Assembly: GCA_947561715.1 (NCBI GenBank)
Contig: OX387204.1
Location: forward strand, 811,001 to 875,000
Direction: 5' to 3'
Source: Ascidia mentula
Lineage: Eukaryota; Chordata; Ascidiacea; Phlebobranchia; Ascidiidae
Length of the DNA stretch: 64,000 nucleotides
Shown here: in pieces, positions 1 through 11,365 of the stretch
Layout of the letters: each line of letters opens with the position of its first letter
Numbering within the stretch: the first letter of the stretch is position 1
Position numbers and translations under genes: made by a program
The notes under the pieces: generated by a model
Database searches by the model: none
What the model was told of the DNA's origin: nothing
Seen by the model: only the letters and a program-made list of their open reading frames with translations

Positions 1-431
1 TTCATCATATCTGTGTGAAAGTCACCAATCATCACGATGTAAGAACAATTTGATGACGAACGAACTCATTTCAATGGCTTTGTATTATTTAAACTAAAAG
101 GCATTTATCCCTTCGGCTTTCCCTCCTAAAAAAAGTACCTGGTGTTTCCCCGTTCACCGCGCGGTGCTTTTCACAGAGGGGAAAAGAAGTAACGCGAACG
201 TGCTTCGACCTGATTGGCTGAGAGCTGAAAAACGACCGGTTTATTTTGTTCTGTTCGTTTAGTACTAGTTTGCAGGATCTAAATAAGGACGCAGTTGCAA
301 CAATGTGCCAGTTACTTTGATTTAGGTTTATAAAATTGAACATATCGTTTCTTGTATTGATAAATCGTTTGTAAAGTATTGCGATTATCGTTTAATTTGT
401 AATTTGGACTCCAGGTATTCTTATAACTAAG
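1..431. other. Upstream intron or 5' region of the IAP gene
   Basis: No coding exon is recognised here. The reading frame of the first BIR exon stays open a short way upstream of 432, so earlier exons or the true start may lie to the left. A second possible splice acceptor (ccag at 411-414) precedes the exon. Confidence 0.35.
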
Positions 432-2928
432 AGATCGTGTGCAATGTATTCTGTGCAAAATGCATTACATCCAGACAAATGCAGTCTGCATGTGAGGCTT
501 GCAACTTTCTACAACCAGCAGTGGCCAGGTCATCGGATGAGAGCAACAACTCAGCAATTTGCCGAAGCTGGTTTATTTTATCTCGGTAAGTGAAATGAAC
601 CGAGAAATAAATTGAGTAAAAGCACGTTTTTTTGTAATAATGCAATGTCACTTCGGTGGTAGGACTTGTTTGTAACAAAAATATTAATTGATATCAATAG
701 TGCCAATTACGATAAGTGAACAACCGACGATGTATATGTTCCGACATGTTAGGTGTAATCAGTTCAGTTTGATGTATTTCAGTGTCGGTCTTGCCAACTA
801 ATATTATTTGGTTTATGGTAACGTGCGTATTACTTTATTAGGTGTTAAACCTTGACACGTTAGTTGTAAACTACACGGGTTCAGAATAGCTCTGTTAATT
901 TCAGGTGTGTCTGACAAGGTAAAATGCTGGTATTGCAACGGGGGTCTTTGCAACTGGGATGAGGACGACGACCCCTGGTTTGAACACGCAAAATATTTTC
1001 CTCAGTAAGTTACAACTTATTAAAAACAAAACAAATGCATGAAGTGTTTCAGTTTTACCCTAAATGTTATGTTAAATCAACCCGTAACTGTTACTTATTG
1101 AAAGGTAACGCATTGTTACCAATTTATCTTTTATTTTCTCCGTAACGAACTGGGCCGCCCCCAAAAAGAATACCCAGCGTCAGATGGCGTTCAAGGGTTT
1201 TTACGTCAAGTTAGCGGAACCAAGTATAATACACAACCTACCGACACGTAACTTCCCTTTTGCGAAGAGTCAACACTAAACTCGTAATATTGTGTATTAT
1301 GCCGCGTTAGCTGTGATTTACTGGGGTTATACCGGGGTTTCCATCAATAATGTTCCGCTGACGTCAAAAAAAGTCTTATTTTTTTGTGTGTTTTTGCTGT
1401 ATTTCCTAAACACACTTAATCCATATCAACGGCAATTTAGAAAGCCTTTGATAAGGTCACGGGGTCACCAGAAAATGATGGCTTCTTAAGTGAACTATTT
1501 TTTTTACATATAACAGCAGGTATTGTTTCACCTCTAAACAGTTTCCCCATGCATTTAGTTGTGAGTTTCTTCGTCACAACCGCCCACCAAGTTACGTGGA
1601 CGATGTGATCTCAACGCATTACGGAGATAGAAATTCAACAATGAGAGCCCACGTTAACACTACAGTGAACATTATTCGGCCGGGCAACAACATCAGGTGT
1701 GTATTTTGTGTTAAAATATATGAAACACTTCTTCAAATGAGTAAAATTACCCAGCATTTCCTATCTAAGTTGCGTTTCCCAATTTCTTATCAATAAAAAA
1801 AGTCTTACGACTTTCTGGGGACGTTTACAATTGCGAAATAATTTGATCGTTCTAAACGGGTTGAATAGAATAAGTATATTTGATTCCTTTTTTGTGTTCC
1901 AGGCTTCAACAAACAACAGATAACATCCAAATGCAAGTAAACGACTTTTTGTCTGAAATCCAAGGTGCATCTTCCAACAGGGCCACAAGATTTGCGAATT
2001 CCTTCGTAAGATCTGCTGTGGAAAGGTTGGCTTCAAATAAGTTCTTTTGTTATCTCCTATACACGTGTTGTCAAAGTGAACGGATATTTGGACAAGTAAA
2101 ATGTGCAAAGGCCATTATAATAGAACTGATCTTCTGGAAAAAAAAACGTAGTTGATTTCTCTGAATATTTCTGCTTGGCTTATCAGCTATGCAATGTAAC
2201 GGTTCGACTTTTCACGAAAAATACAATTTTGAATAATAGAGAATTCCAACAAGGCAACGAGGTTCCAATCGAATTGGAAAACATCCTGAACTCTCTGATT
2301 AACCTCCGACCAAATGAGGAACGTCCGAGTCGCGACTCTTCGGCGAGCGGTGGTTTGACCAGTAATAACAGTAGTGTTGGCAGCAGCAGCAACAGCAGTG
2401 GAAACAACGAAGAAAGTGAAAGTGAGAACGAGAAACGAATTTTGAGTGTTGACACTAAAGCTTATTCATAGAAGCCACAAGCAATACTCTCTATGTAAAG
2501 CCACAATTTTGTTACTTTCAGCTTGAAATATTTTGTAAGCGTTATTAAAATATTTATGGATTTGTTTGTTTAATTTATAAATGTTTGTTTTAGACGTAGG
2601 CAAATGTACTTTTTTACAGACTGTACTTCTCACATTCTGCATTCACACAAGTTTTAAAAGATGAAACAGGCACAAAATAAAAGGATTTTAGCTCCCTGTA
2701 CAAAATTTCACTCTCGGTTTTGCCATAGGTTTGCCTGAATCCATGGTTTCCGAGCTTGAACGTTTGAGAGAAGATCGTCTGTGTAAGAGATGCAGACGAC
2801 AACCGGCTTCGATGGTCTTCATCCCGTGCGGTCACATCCATTCTTGCACCGAGTGCGTTTACTCCTACGAAGATTGTCCCGTCTGTAGTTCACATGTCTC
2901 TGAAAGAATCAGAGCCTATAATGCTTAA
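432..2928 (+). CDS. BIRC: Inhibitor-of-apoptosis (BIRC) protein with one BIR and a C-terminal RING; 5' end uncertain
   Basis: Proposed exons 432-585, 905-1004, 1559-1696, 1903-2025, 2240-2421 and 2729-2928 join in phase to 298 codons. Exons 1-3 form a BIR domain: RLATF, then LAEAG-like [10 protein letters not shown], then the zinc ligands C-x2-C-x16-H-x6-C in CWYC...EHAKYFPHCEFL. The acidic residue and DPW of the type-II peptide groove are kept, as in XIAP BIR3. Exons 4-5 encode a helical stretch resembling the UBA region of IAPs, followed by a Ser/Asn-rich acidic linker. The last exon is an IAP-type RING (CKRC...[10 protein letters not shown]...CPVC) ending at TAA 2926-2928. Family role: binds caspases or IAP antagonists through BIR and ubiquitinates through RING. 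The first exon may begin at 415 or 432, and more BIR exons may lie upstream of the window. The donor after the Ser-rich linker (2421) is inferred from phase; a second in-phase donor lies a little downstream. Confidence 0.9.
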
Positions 2929-3558
2929 CATATTTACACTGGGCCTTCTTGTTGTTCACTTGTATTCACGTAAGCTCACGGGGATATTGTAGCCAGATTG
3001 AAAACATGCATTTTTTGCTATAGTTCCGAGCGACTAAACTCCAAGTTTTGGTTAATCAAATTCTTCGACAAAATATTCTTTCTTCTTCGCCTAATTTTAC
3101 ATCTGTAACTTCATTGTTATTCATATTCGTTTGTTGAAATGCATTGCAAAGTATTTCCATTTTATATTTTTGAATAAAGTCGCCGAAGTCGTTCAGACCA
3201 TGTTTAAATTGGCATCAACCGATTGCAATGCTGCTGTATCCTTATTAGGTGTGTCGTATAGTGTACACAATATTATTACATTGTTTACAAATCGTTTTGG
3301 CCGTTTTACTATTTTCTTAAAAAGTTTGGCTGTGCCTGCACAAAATTACCTTGCCCGTGTTTCACAAATTACCTTCCAAATTTGTATTCTGCCAAATAAG
3401 TATGTTGGGTTTGTCAATTTTCAAAATATTTACATGCGTTGTGTCGTCAGCTTGTAATGTTTTTTTTGCGTGTTTACATGAGTACAACCCTTGAATGTAC
3501 ATCCATCTTGTTCTGTACTGAAACTTAGACGGATCTATCAGATGTGGGTTTTATAAGC

Positions 3559-3564
3559 AATAAA
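3559..3564 (+). terminator. Polyadenylation signal, IAP gene
   Basis: A canonical AATAAA lies about 630 bases after the IAP stop codon. An earlier AATAAA at 3173-3178 could give a shorter 3' UTR. No other gene is seen between the stop and this site. Confidence 0.5.
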
Positions 3565-3816
3565 GTTTTTATTGTAGCTTGCACGGCTATCTAAAGTTAT
3601 TCTGCAGGGAATATATATATTTAAAGTTTTGGCCCTAGAAGATTAACTTTCTTTGCGCAATTCCTTTAACCTACCGGGCGTTAACATGTATTTATTATAT
3701 ATATTCTCGGAAGTAGTAGCTTGGATGATTGTGCAATAATCTAAGCCAGTCCTAGTAATCACTTTTAACCTGACAAACAAACTTTTTGATTCACTGCAAC
3801 ACGTTTCCTACTTGGT

Positions 3817-3822
3817 TTTATT
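3817..3822 (-). terminator. Polyadenylation signal, PIM kinase gene
   Basis: TTTATT on the plus strand (AATAAA on minus) lies about 210 bases after the kinase stop codon. It faces the IAP signal, so the two transcripts end tail to tail. Confidence 0.45.
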
Positions 3823-4031
3823 AGGAAACCACATGTCCGTAGCGCACGGACGCTCAGTAATTTGCATAGGCAAGCATAAGCATCGGGAGGTAAATAATAA
3901 AAAAACAACACGCACAACAACATGAGAAGCCTGAGAGAGAAACGACGTTGAATCTCCAGCAATGAATTGCACGGAAGTCAGAGTAAATCTTTGCTCTCAG
4001 TCTTGGAACTAAAAAAGGAGGAAATTGGATC

Positions 4032-7000
4032 TCAGAACTTCTTCCCGGAGATCCAGGGATGTTGCATGATGTCAACAACTGAAGGTCGAGACTCCGGGCG
4101 GAAGGAGAGCATCCACGTGATGAGGTGTTTCGCTTCGTTGCTCACGGAACCCTGAGGTAAGAAAATGTTTAGAAAAAATGCAAATTTGTTTCGCAATGAA
4201 CAGGACAAACGCCAAGAGAAGTGAAAATATCACCAAACTTTGTCTAAGGCCACGACACCCGTATTTTATATTGGAGAAACATTTTAGCAAAGCTTTGAAG
4301 TTAAACTACCAACGATCATCGAAATGGGTCAAAAATATTTAGTTACCTTAAAATCGAATTTTCCTTGCGCAATTTTCGTCTTTGACTTAAAGGGGATTTC
4401 CCCACAAAGCATGTCGTAAAGTAAAACGCCGAGACTCCATACCGCCGCCGTGCGGGCGTTGTAGTAGTGCTGTAAAACAAATATTTGTTTTATATCTGGG
4501 GAAATAAGGTTTTTCATGGACAGCGGCAAGCCGTGTTCAAATCAAGTACAAGTTAAGCCGGACAGCGCAACCAACTAAAATTTTCATGGATGTAAACTAT
4601 CTGGCATTGTAACATTAACCATGAAAGTTTTATTCTAACATTGAACAAAATATCTTCGCAGGAAACCATGCAGAATTCCATCAAACATATTTTACCTCAT
4701 TGAACCACTCTGGGGGGTAAAATTCGGGGGTTCCCGAAAAATCACGGTAGGGGTGTTCGTGGATGAGAGTTCCACATCCGAAGTCGATCAACTTCGCTTC
4801 TCCAGTATCGCGATTCAACACGATATTTTCGTCTTTAATATCGCGATGTACGACACCACGTGAGTGGATGTGATAGACAGCGGTCAGGATCTGTAAGGTT
4901 TAAAATAAAGCTCACAATTTTGGAAGTTTTTATTTTATTAAGGTTTGTCACCGACGACATTCGCAGGTGTTTTGTTGATTTAATAGAAAGTAGATTTTGA
5001 TATTTAGAAAATGTTGATTGGGTTTGGAGGCTGTGGACAACTATACGTTGGTATATTGCTCATATATATGTAGACAGTTTAAAAACGATGATCCAGATGA
5101 GAGTCTTTCTCGTATAAAATTTCAACAATCGAATGATACAAAACGGAACGTAAGCACTTTCTTCATTCGCAGTCAAGACTTGATTTCTTACCTGTCTGAA
5201 TATCATGCAAGCCTCCCTCTCGTTCATCCTCCCAACCTCACGAATGTAATCGAACAAATCGACCGAACTTGAAGGTCGCTCCAGGATCAGTATGAAGGAA
5301 TCGAGACACTCGTACCAGTCAAGCAAGCGGATTATACCTTGGTGACCATTCACTCTGTGTGATAAACCCATAGTAAGTTAATGAGAAATTGATTGTTGTG
5401 GGATTGTTTGGAATAAGTCACTGTAACGTCAAAATGTTGGTTTTGTTGACTAGCAATAAAATGTTTTTACTTCATGAAATCTACCTAACCAGCAGCACTT
5501 TTTGTTGACTAAGTAGCGGAATTTCAGGTAATGGTTATGGTGTAATGCTGGGTATTTCTCGTTGTATAAGTTTTTGAAGTTTAGGGCACCATAAAGTTGG
5601 AGGAAATTAATTAAAATCGATATTAGAGGAAGTTTATGACGTTTTGCTTCGGTTATCAACGTACAAATTTCCCCTGTGCTTGGAAAACATTTTGTGAACT
5701 TGTAATTATTTGGGAAAATCCCATTCAACCACTAAAGTGGCCACGTCGGCACAAATAAGGAAATTCAGTGGGGAAATTTAGAATAAATGTCTTATTTGTT
5801 CTGTCTGTACATTTGCATATACATTTTGACGAACAACTGTGGGCCTTATTTTTACGAAAATCGACGCAGAAAACATTTAAAACAGCGAACTAAATGTTAC
5901 GACGAGTTCTTGAAAGTCACTCGTTTAAAAGTCAATAATCTTCTCTTCGGAAAACGAGGTTTTACAACTTTGAAACGAGGCGGGGATTGTGTGTTGCTCT
6001 TGCAAGGGGGAAAATCCAGCAAGGGCGCAGGACCATAAATGACGCGGATTCGTTCACCCGCTGCCAACCGTATCACCCAACAGAAGGCCGCGAGCGTTAA
6101 TAATCTGGCGAGCTGTAAATCTAAACCAGCACTACTTCTGTTTGCACTCGCGCGAACCGCTGGATTGAGCAATTAGAATAATCGAAATTGCGCGCGAGCT
6201 CGACTTCTAAACGCGATGCTGTAACAATAGAAACTCTCCGACCACGTGTCCATGAGCGCATTACGCCCATCCGCCGAATCTCCCCCCACTGCACGACAAC
6301 GATAATAGCCCGCCTATTGTCCACTTCCATGCAACTAAACCCGGTGAAAAACCCAATTGTCGACGCGATTTATGTCCATACACCTGGGACACGATGCCTT
6401 TCAAAACGCGATCATCCATTATCCAGGTTAAGCGAACAAAGCGGTTTTGAAAACCGGGACTGAAACCGGGTGCGTCCGCTATTTTAGCTTCAAAACAGGT
6501 TTAAACCCTTGTGCATTAGCAATGCATCAACTTTTTCCAGGCCAACGTCTATTCATTTGCTTTGGGACATTTTGGGTGCATTTATGATTGTGGAAAATGA
6601 TAAAAAGGTTTCGCAACTTACCGGATCATAAGCGCGATCTCCTGGGGTACTGTCCTGCCGTGGATTCTTTCCCATCTTTTCACTTTCTCCCTCATGATAC
6701 GTTTGATTGCAACCGGATGGTTGTCGATAGTTCGTGTACCAGCGTACACCATCCCACCTCCACCAACTCCGATCACCCCAGACACATCGTAAGTCTCCAG
6801 GAAGCTTTTCCTGTGAAACATTTCTCGTCGTTTACAATTTGTTCAGTGCTGCATCGCAGGAAGTTTAAAATGGAACTTACGTTCAAAAGAATCGTAAAAT
6901 CGTTTTATATAAATAAGCTTCAATAGAACAATGTACAGCTTCATTATAACTGAGCGCTTTTGTAGAAAATATTATTGATAGCTCCAAGTCAACGTGCATC

Positions 7001-7897
7001 TTCCAAATAGATAAATCAAACCTACTTTGCATTCAATTCCACAGTTGAATCCTTCGTCTGTTGAGATGGAACCGCAGCTTGCTTTGCTGCAGGACCAACA
7101 GCGACACCTTGCGACCGACAGGTGTGGTTTTTAAGCGTGATTTCTGCCCTGGACTTTACGGGTTTTTTCGTCTTGTTTTTCAGTAACTCAATTACTTTCT
7201 CACATTTCGGTGGGACCTGAGGCTTGGACTTAAGAGATCCAGGTTTGGTCAACGAATTCGATTTTGTTGTGTCGTCATAGGGGCGAGCAGTCGGGGCGAC
7301 GTTGTTGTTTTTCCAGTTTAAGAACATATTTTTCTGTATCGAGGTCGAGTTATGGACGCTCGCCGGGGAAGTATCCGCGGCGGCCGGGCGGTGGTATCTC
7401 GTGCTTGGCCGGTGCTGGTTTATTATTGGACCCACTGTGGGACTTTCCGCCCTCAAATGTGCGTTTGAATGCAACTGGGCCATCAGGAGGTCGTGGTTCG
7501 GCAACGAGTAGAAGGAAGTTGGGGAAGAGTTCCCGCTGCTTGACGACGAACTGTTGTGAGCAGAGAAGATGGAAGGAGGAGCTGAGGATGGGGATCCACA
7601 TTGTGGACGTCCAGCGCGAGTCCGACGATCGTGGTTGGCGGCTGTGTCAGATTTTTTGTTTCTCGCACGGTCGTTGGCAAGGTGCACGGCCAGGTCCTCA
7701 GTTCCTATGACCGTGTACTTGGCGTTCGTTCCGTGAAGAGTTTGACTCTGTTGGTGAAAAGCTCCCTCGCTTCCCGATGAACTGCTCGATTCCATTCTGA
7801 TCAGCTCAACTTGGGTGTTCAAGCCAACCAGGTGGCCTGTAGCGATATGGGATGCCAGTATTCCCTGGGCGGGCGAAGGTGCGATAGTGCAGTACAT
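4032..7897 (-). CDS. PIM: PIM-family serine/threonine kinase with long Ser-rich N-terminal extension
   Basis: Exons in transcript order are 7897-7026, 6810-6622, 5354-5192, 4890-4696, 4469-4347 and 4151-4032. They join in phase to 554 codons including TGA (553 residues). The kinase domain starts near residue 295: Gly loop GVGGGGMV, lysine in VAIKR, PQEIALMIR for the C-helix glutamate, and PIM hallmarks IIRLLDWYE and the hinge ILERP. These are followed by HRDIKDEN, DFGCG, PPEWF, AAVWSLGVLLYDMLCGEIPF and a final HPW helix. The ERP hinge proline and the DWYE motif separate PIM from other CaMK-group kinases. Vertebrate PIMs are about 310-330 residues; here exon 1 adds about 290 Ser/Pro/Asn-rich residues with no recognised domain. 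PIMs are constitutively active, so control is mostly by expression. The start codon at 7897 is the first ATG of the open exon; an upstream exon is possible. Confidence 0.94.
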
Positions 7898-10800
7898 TAT
7901 GCCTAACCAGGTCCTCTGAAGAACAAAATTGCAGTGTTAAGTACTTGCTGCCTATAGTTGAAAGCATAGAAGTAGTGTTTAAAGCATAGTGTGATTATAA
8001 GAAATGTATATTGATATTTCTATATCATTTTAATAAAGGATCAATAGATGATAATGCTAAGATAATGAATATTATCTTGATACGAATTTGCGTACAATCT
8101 GCTTGCCTGACATTCACTATCGAAGTTAATATATTATGTAATAAAAAGAAAAGCCGCCTGCAGTTTCTTGTTGTTTTACATGCTTCTACAATTGCTGACA
8201 TGCCGCTGCACGCTGTTAATAGTTGTAAGTTACATGCTGTGCTAAAACACAACACAAGTTCTACAAACTTTCACATAAACACAAACAAGGAATCTGGTAT
8301 AAACTATTTTGACGCTTGCTCAATATCTTTGCCTACCTAAACACTTGTTGTCATGCGCAGCCTTAACGAGGCTGAAGAGTTTTGCGAACTGGCTTCAGGC
8401 CGAGCCGAATGCGTAAATCTTTGCAGCGCTATAGATCTACGGCAATGTGACCAATTAATGACTGCGTCGTTACTTTCGCTCTCGCATTGCCTCCCCATCT
8501 CCGAACTCCGCAACTGAAACTGTCCTACGACCAGAGTGTGGTTGTCACATCTGCCTACGTGAGAAGTAAAACTCGCCTTTACGAGACTTCGCTTCATGGC
8601 GGTCAATAAAGCGAGTCCGTCGCCAGGTCGTCAGCTGGACCCCAATTAAGACATTTTCGTAAACAACGCCACAGATATCAGAACACACAGGGCTTCGGTT
8701 TCCCAATAACTAATAGCCACCATCCTACGCAAAGCGCCCCCCAATTACCAAGTTAAAACGTCAACTTCTCCATACACGACCAAAATTAATAACCGTGTCT
8801 AGAAATTACGGCGTTACGTAATATCCACGTAGCCCATTGCCGGCCTCAGTGACGTAGAATGATTTGTTGGCTTGTTTACTGGAAAGCAATTACACGTAAA
8901 CATCGCGGCGAATGGCTTGCTGCTTTACGCGTGTTGTAAGTAGGAAGTATGCGTTGTTTGCGTTGCGAAACATTTACAAATGTTGTAATGAAACAGTTAT
9001 TGGACTCTAATTTTGACACGCCGGCCACTACAATCGTGAAACATCCTCTACCTCAAAAACTGGTAATTGTAACTGACTTTTAAAAGAAACAGTTTTCCCC
9101 AAATTACTTTAATCGTTGGTTATACTTTGTGGCGACTTTTGTATGAAGGACCAGTTTTTCCTACAAGACTTTTAAGTTGAAAAGCAAAGAAAACTAAACT
9201 GAGGTAATTTTTTTACAGCTGAACTGTCAACGTAGAATCCTGTTTGAAATAACAAAGGGCGATAATCTTGCTCCTTCGTAATCGTCAACTCAGTTCATAT
9301 TCTATTGACATCTAGGCTTAGTGCTGAGCTGCTTGTTGCAAAACCTTTCCTTATGGTTTTAAAATAGCATTTTGCACGGTCGATTCCTTCCCGAACAACA
9401 GGATATCGCGTAAGAAGATTACCGAAGTGCTTCATGTGGCGAGAAGATATTGGAGGGCATTTCCGCGTTTTTAATGCGCTTAAAACGCCGAGAAGCAATC
9501 GACGACTGTCTTCCCTGCCATCTTGTCTATGTTTGAAGTAACTACCACTAATACCTCCGCACTCTCCGTTAGCTGGACGCATTCTAACGGTCGCATGCAC
9601 AAAACTTCTCCCACAGTTTAGAACTGGGTCCGCCTTTTTTTCGGGCCTCGCGCTCGTTCCGTCTTCTGACGACCCGGCGTCCCACCAACAATAGAGTGTG
9701 ACATTCACTCTGTTTGCGATCGCTGCCGTCGTCCAACCGCTCCTTGCAAGCCCGCAATTATCGACGAATGTGTGCCTTGCCGATCAGTCGGGCGCTATAT
9801 AGGTTGAAAAGATAAAGCACTTTATCACTTTCCACCTTGGCCTTGCGACTTTTTAATCAGAACCCCCGCGAAGGTCGCTATCAGACGTAAGACGCACCAA
9901 TACAAGAGTGTTATCTCTTGCTATGATATGGCACGACCAGTGCAAACGACACGTCTGCGTGTTCAAAACAACATTGGTGCAATATTCCACGCAAAACAAC
10001 ATGCATTCGCACCAAAGAGAGTATTTGTTGCAAATGAATTAATTTATGTAGCCTACGTTTAAATTGTGACAAGCAAACTTTTGGAAATGGAATCTCTATG
10101 GCTATTTTAGGAAACCAACCAGTAATTCTGATCCATTCAAACAACTCTGATCCATGTTTACGTATAGGGATTTTTTATTTCAAACCAAGTGGCAACATTT
10201 ACGGCAGGTTATAAGTCAAGTCTATTACCTCTAGGAGTTACCGTATAAAAATCCTAGGAACATTCACCAAATTTAAACTATTCCCTATCACTGCCCATCA
10301 CAAACCTGAACAATTTACTACTTCAAAACACACATCCGACGTCCACGTATAAAGCCATGTTAAATAGCATCCACATCAGCTTTTAGTTGGCGCTGCGTTT
10401 TCGACGACGAATAGAAAGCGTTCCGCTGTGAAACTGGTTGAACCATTACTGAGGCGTATTCTAAATCCTCATTGCGTGGCGTCCATCGCTGCTCATACAA
10501 GCTCACCGCGTGACCATAGCGAAGGCGATTGCAATTCAGTATTTCTGTTTGTTTTACTCCTCGTAGTCATCGTGAACCCAGTGGGCTTACGGATTTGGGC
10601 CAAACGATCGATACTTATTATCAATCCTCCTCATGCAGACACGAACACCGATATTTTCTGCGCATATGTACAAGGCAACAAGTTCGCTCCCATTGGTTTT
10701 ATAAAGAGAGGGCATGCTTTTGTTTGGGAAAAGATATGTTTGTTGCCGATGTTCGTGGTTTATTGATTTATGAACTTAATTAGGTCCAACGGGAATGGAG

Positions 10801-11365
10801 TCGTACCAGCAAATGTCAATACCTGATGTAAATCTGTCAGATCACTTAATTTTACTGCCAGAACCGGACGTTTCTAATGGATTGGGTAACCTTATTCTGC
10901 TGTGTCTGATTAAGTGCATACACTTTATATGTACTACATATGAAACTAATGTGTCCTCTCATTTTACCTGAAGGATCGAAGATATTTTAAAACAGCGAGC
11001 ATTTTTCAAAAATTGTGAGTATGAAGCCTAACTGGCTTTGAGATTATAGTTTCAAACCGTCCTAAAAGAAAATACATTGAGTGTATTACACTGTGCACTG
11101 TGCGCCACCACGTGTCTAGTCCACCAGCTGAGGGCCGTAAAAGCGTCAGAAGTCAAAGTTTTCGCCTTATGACGTCAGCATGTGACGCACGTAATATCGC
11201 CGGGGGCTCAGTGAGAGCAAGTTGAACTGCCTCGGATTGTCGTAAAGTTGTGTCTGCGTGTTGATTTCGGTGCTTTGTGCATGAAACGTCACACACTGCA
11301 GGGGAATGTAACCAAAAATAAATGAGTAATGACGTGAGAGGGGTAGAAAGGATTTAACTTTCGTA
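7898..11365. other. Intergenic region between PIM and ZP genes
   Basis: No exon with recognisable protein similarity was found on either strand. The region should hold the PIM promoter and the ZP gene promoter. A CTATATAG element at 9795-9802 lies upstream of an unrecognised minus-strand open frame (9295-9708), described as a finding. Confidence 0.5.

Noticed and set aside
7264-7710. 148-codon plus-strand frame
   Set aside because: It lies opposite PIM exon 1, which has better evidence, and shows no family motif.
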